Source: CAVZLD01 sp964522605 (GTDB taxonomy: Bacteria; Planctomycetota; Planctomycetia; Pirellulales; Pirellulaceae). Taken from it: a DNA stretch of 8,344 nucleotides. Made by a program: the position numbers and the translations under genes. Shown here piece after piece: positions 6,513-8,344 of the stretch. The stretch lies in the NCBI GenBank assembly GCA_964522605.1, contig CAZFWV010000305.1, positions 1-8,344 on the forward strand, written 5' to 3'. Position 1 is the first letter of the stretch, and every line of letters begins with the position of its first letter. The notes under the pieces were generated by a model that did no database searches, was not told where the DNA came from, and saw nothing but the letters and a program-made list of their open reading frames with translations.

Positions 6513-8168
6513 CTATTTCGCTTCATCGCCGTGCCACTGCATCCAGGTTGTGTAACCGCCGCTCAGATTGGCGGCGGGGAATCCATTCTGCAGGAGGATC
6601 CGGGTGGCTAGGTAACCGCGCATTCCGACTTGACAGTAGGTAACGATCTGTTGGGTCTTCGGGAGTTCCTCCAATCGCTCGCGCAATTCATCGATGGGAA
6701 TATGATGCGCTCCCGCGATGTGTCCGGCTTGAAACTCCCCGGCTGTACGGACATCGAGCAGGAAGCGATCTCCCATTTCAAGTTCCAGGTCAAGCAATTG
6801 ATCCACATGTACAACCGGTTGATCGCCGCGCAGAACGCCGGCCGCCACGAATCCGGCCATATTCAGTGGATCTTTCGCCGATCCGTACTGGGGTGCGTAG
6901 CACAATTCGGCCTCTTCCAGATCGAAGACGGTCATTCCGGCTTGAATCGCCAGTGCGAGTCCGTCAATCCGTTTGTCGACTCCGTCCCATCCGACGGCCT
7001 GAGCTCCGAGGATTTTTCCGTCGAGCGGATCGAACAGAAGTTTCAGTGTGAGAGGCCGAGCTCCCGGATAATACCCTGCATGGTTGGCTGGATGCACGTA
7101 GATCTTATGGTAGTGCCGTTGCATTCGCTGCAGGAGTTTTTCACTGAGTCCGGTCATGGCTGCCGTCATGTCAAACAGTCCGACAACAGCCGTTCCTTGG
7201 GTTCCTCGGAACGCGCTATCGCGGCCAAAGATGTGGTCGGCCGCGATTCGACCTTGCCGATTGGCGGGGCCGGCGAGTGGGATTTGAGTCGGTTGTCCGC
7301 TGACGAACTCCACCACTTCGACGGCATCTCCGACCGCGTAGATGAGCGGGTCCGAGGTCTGCATATGGCGATTGGTGCGAATCCCGCCGCGCGGACCGCA
7401 TTCGAGTCCGGCGGCCTGCGCCAGCCGGTTTTCCGGGCGAACGCCAATGCACAGCACGACGAAGTCACTCGTCCGTGTCGTGCCGGACTGGAGACCCGTC
7501 ATGATTTGCGATCCGGAGGCGGAAAACTCCTTCGCGGAATCACCGAGGATCAGACGCACGCCTTTTTGACGCAGATGTTGCGTCAAGGCGGTCGTCATTT
7601 CCTTGTCCCAAGGAGGCAGGATCTGGTCCACCAATTCGACCAGGGTGACCTCCAACCCGCGGTGGACGAGGTTCTCGGCCATCTCAATTCCAATGAATCC
7701 CGCGCCCACGATCAACGCAGAACGTGATTCTGCGGCGACCGTCGCCAGACGATCCGCATCCTGCAAGTCGCGTAAAGTGAGGATTTTGGGATGGTCAATT
7801 CCCGGAATCGCCGGTCGGAAAGGAGTTGCTCCCGGAGAAAGAATCAGGCGATCGTAGGACTCGGTGTACTGACGATCGGTGTCGAGTTCCCGGACGACGA
7901 CCGTCTTGGCGGCGCGATCAATCGAAAGAACTTCGCTGCGCACGCGGACATCGATTCGATATCGCTCGACCAAGCGAGATTTTGGTGCGACGAGCAGTTT
8001 GTTTCGTTCTGTGATGACACCACCAATGTAGTAGGGCAAGCCACAGTTCGCGAACGAAGGGTCCGTACCTCGCTCGAGCATTACGATTTCGGCCTGCTCG
8101 CTCAAGCGGCGAATGCGCGCCGCGGCGGAAGCTCCGCCCGCGACGCCACCCACAATCACGATCTTCAT
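6513..8168 (-). CDS. CoA-disulfide reductase / NADH persulfide reductase with C-terminal rhodanese domain
   Basis: A 551-aa cytoplasmic FAD enzyme of the pyridine nucleotide-disulfide oxidoreductase superfamily, CoADR-rhodanese fusion type. Known relatives reduce CoA disulfide or CoA persulfide/polysulfide with NAD(P)H. Visible parts: the FAD Rossmann motif VGGVAGGASAA (6-16); SFANCGLPYYIGG (38-50) with redox-active C42; the NAD(P)H motif IVGAGFIGIEMAENL (153-167); FAD-contacting AVGDAVE (278-284); a dimerisation domain with YAPQYGSAKDPLN (424-436); then a rhodanese domain (about 458-549) with DVRTAGEF and active-site loop C512-QVGMR. Both catalytic cysteines and the full length are intact. 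Single-cysteine chemistry at C42, rather than a CxxxxC pair, is the family hallmark. The start is supported by AAAGGA four bases upstream (GGAG at 8179-8182 is an alternative). Sulfane-sulfur detoxification or thiol homeostasis is the likely role. CoA-disulfide and persulfide substrates cannot be separated from sequence. Confidence 0.93.
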   Translation of the reverse strand: MKIVIVGGVAGGASAAARIRRLSEQAEIVMLERGTDPSFANCGLPYYIGGVITERNKLLVAPKSRLVERYRIDVRVRSEVLSIDRAAKTVVVRELDTDRQYTESYDRLILSPGATPFRPAIPGIDHPKILTLRDLQDADRLATVAAESRSALIVGAGFIGIEMAENLVHRGLEVTLVELVDQILPPWDKEMTTALTQHLRQKGVRLILGDSAKEFSASGSQIMTGLQSGTTRTSDFVVLCIGVRPENRLAQAAGLECGPRGGIRTNRHMQTSDPLIYAVGDAVEVVEFVSGQPTQIPLAGPANRQGRIAADHIFGRDSAFRGTQGTAVVGLFDMTAAMTGLSEKLLQRMQRHYHKIYVHPANHAGYYPGARPLTLKLLFDPLDGKILGAQAVGWDGVDKRIDGLALAIQAGMTVFDLEEAELCYAPQYGSAKDPLNMAGFVAAGVLRGDQPVVHVDQLLDLELEMGDRFLLDVRTAGEFQAGHIAGAHHIPIDELRERLEELPKTQQIVTYCQVGMRGYLATRILLQNGFPAANLSGGYTTWMQWHGDEAK

Positions 8169-8172
8169 GGTG

Positions 8173-8178
8173 TCCTTT
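8173..8178 (-). promoter_or_regulatory. Shine-Dalgarno of the reductase gene
   Basis: On the minus strand this reads AAAGGA, four bases before the ATG. A GGAG further upstream (8179-8182, ten-base spacing) is an alternative. Either supports initiation at MKIVIVGG, which is also where the family begins. Confidence 0.55.
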
Positions 8179-8194
8179 CTCCGCTACCTTCCCG

Positions 8195-8344
8195 TTAACT
8201 CAAGTTGATTTCGATGTCACAAACCACCGGGTCTGCGGCTGCGAACCGGGCTGCCTCCGCCGTTTTCTCGAGCCGATTTCGAAATGCCTCTAGAACGCAT
8301 TTCAAAACCAACTCTCGCCGTGGGGGTGGCTGGTGGCAGAGCGC
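8195..8344 (-). CDS. Possible 3' end of an upstream gene (partial)
   Basis: A minus-strand frame is open from the window edge to a TAA at 8195-8197, giving 49 codons. The translation includes ELVLKCVLEAFRNRLEK and ends in VVCDIEINLS. It has the look of a helical C-terminus followed by a strand, with ordinary amino-acid use. It ends 26 bp before the reductase start, a spacing typical of an operon. A stop-free run of this length can arise by chance at this GC content, and a dyad at 8281-8303 lies inside it, so a non-coding upstream region is the alternative. I do not recognise the family. Confidence 0.4.
   Translation of the reverse strand, partial: ALCHQPPPRRELVLKCVLEAFRNRLEKTAEAARFAAADPVVCDIEINLS
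8281..8303. repeat. GAAATGC / GCATTTC dyad upstream of the reductase
   Basis: Perfect 7-base inverted arms (8281-8287 and 8297-8303) flank a 9-base spacer containing CTAGA. It lies about 113-135 bp upstream of the reductase ATG, where an operator could sit, but it falls within the possible partial coding frame. It could equally be a hairpin or chance. Confidence 0.4.

Noticed and set aside
5986..6555. 189-codon plus-strand open frame crossing the 103-aa gene and the following gap
   Set aside because: It opposes a gene with a strong ribosome binding site, runs into the reductase 3' end, and has a low-complexity, Arg/Cys-rich translation with no Shine-Dalgarno.
6630..7727. 365-codon plus-strand open frame antisense to the reductase
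   Set aside because: It is the antisense shadow of a strongly supported coding gene. Its translation has no recognisable motif or ribosome binding site, and long antisense frames are common at this GC content.

Overview
The window (8344 bp, moderately GC-rich) is bacterial chromosomal DNA with five well-supported genes, four on the minus strand and one on the plus strand. The source is most likely a planctomycete or similar Gram-negative environmental bacterium. This rests on the style of the metal-efflux proteins (His/Asp-rich adaptor, enlarged RND pump), weak or absent Shine-Dalgarno sites on the efflux genes, a lineage-type small GGPLDG protein, and repeat-like intergenic DNA at the left edge. 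It is an inference from memory, not a proven assignment.

Layout, left to right. Positions 1-194 are non-coding and repeat-like: a GC hairpin and an imperfect GCAGAGG tandem array. Positions 195-5117 (minus) form a two-gene heavy-metal efflux operon. The membrane-fusion adaptor (CusB/CzcB type, 503 aa) is transcribed first, then after 15 bp the CusA/CzcA-family RND pump (1131 aa). Positions 5118-5557 are a divergent intergenic region holding a perfect TATAAT on the minus strand, about 200 nt upstream of the adaptor start, and the 5' region of the plus-strand gene. Positions 5558-5872 (plus) encode a single-domain PilZ c-di-GMP receptor. It converges, with a 23-bp gap, on a 103-aa minus-strand protein of unknown function (5896-6207). 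Positions 6208-6512 have no credible gene but contain a perfect 8-bp hairpin 47 nt past the next gene's stop. Positions 6513-8168 (minus) encode a CoA-disulfide reductase/rhodanese fusion (551 aa) with both active-site cysteines present. Positions 8195-8344 (minus) stay open to the window edge and may be the 3' end of another gene 26 bp upstream of the reductase.

How the genes work together. The adaptor and pump should form the inner-membrane and periplasmic parts of a tripartite metal exporter. Acidic/histidine-rich metal ligands sit just outside the membrane on the adaptor, and proton-relay acids lie in TM4 of the pump. The outer-membrane channel and any metal-sensing regulator are not in the window. 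The persulfide/disulfide reductase, the PilZ protein and the GGPLDG protein have no demonstrable functional link to the efflux pair. I found no mobile element, CRISPR array, tRNA or rRNA. No clearly new multi-gene system is visible. The most unusual features are the hydrophobic insertion in the RND pump, the His/Asp-rich adaptor segment with its hexanucleotide tandem repeat, and the long leader of the efflux operon.
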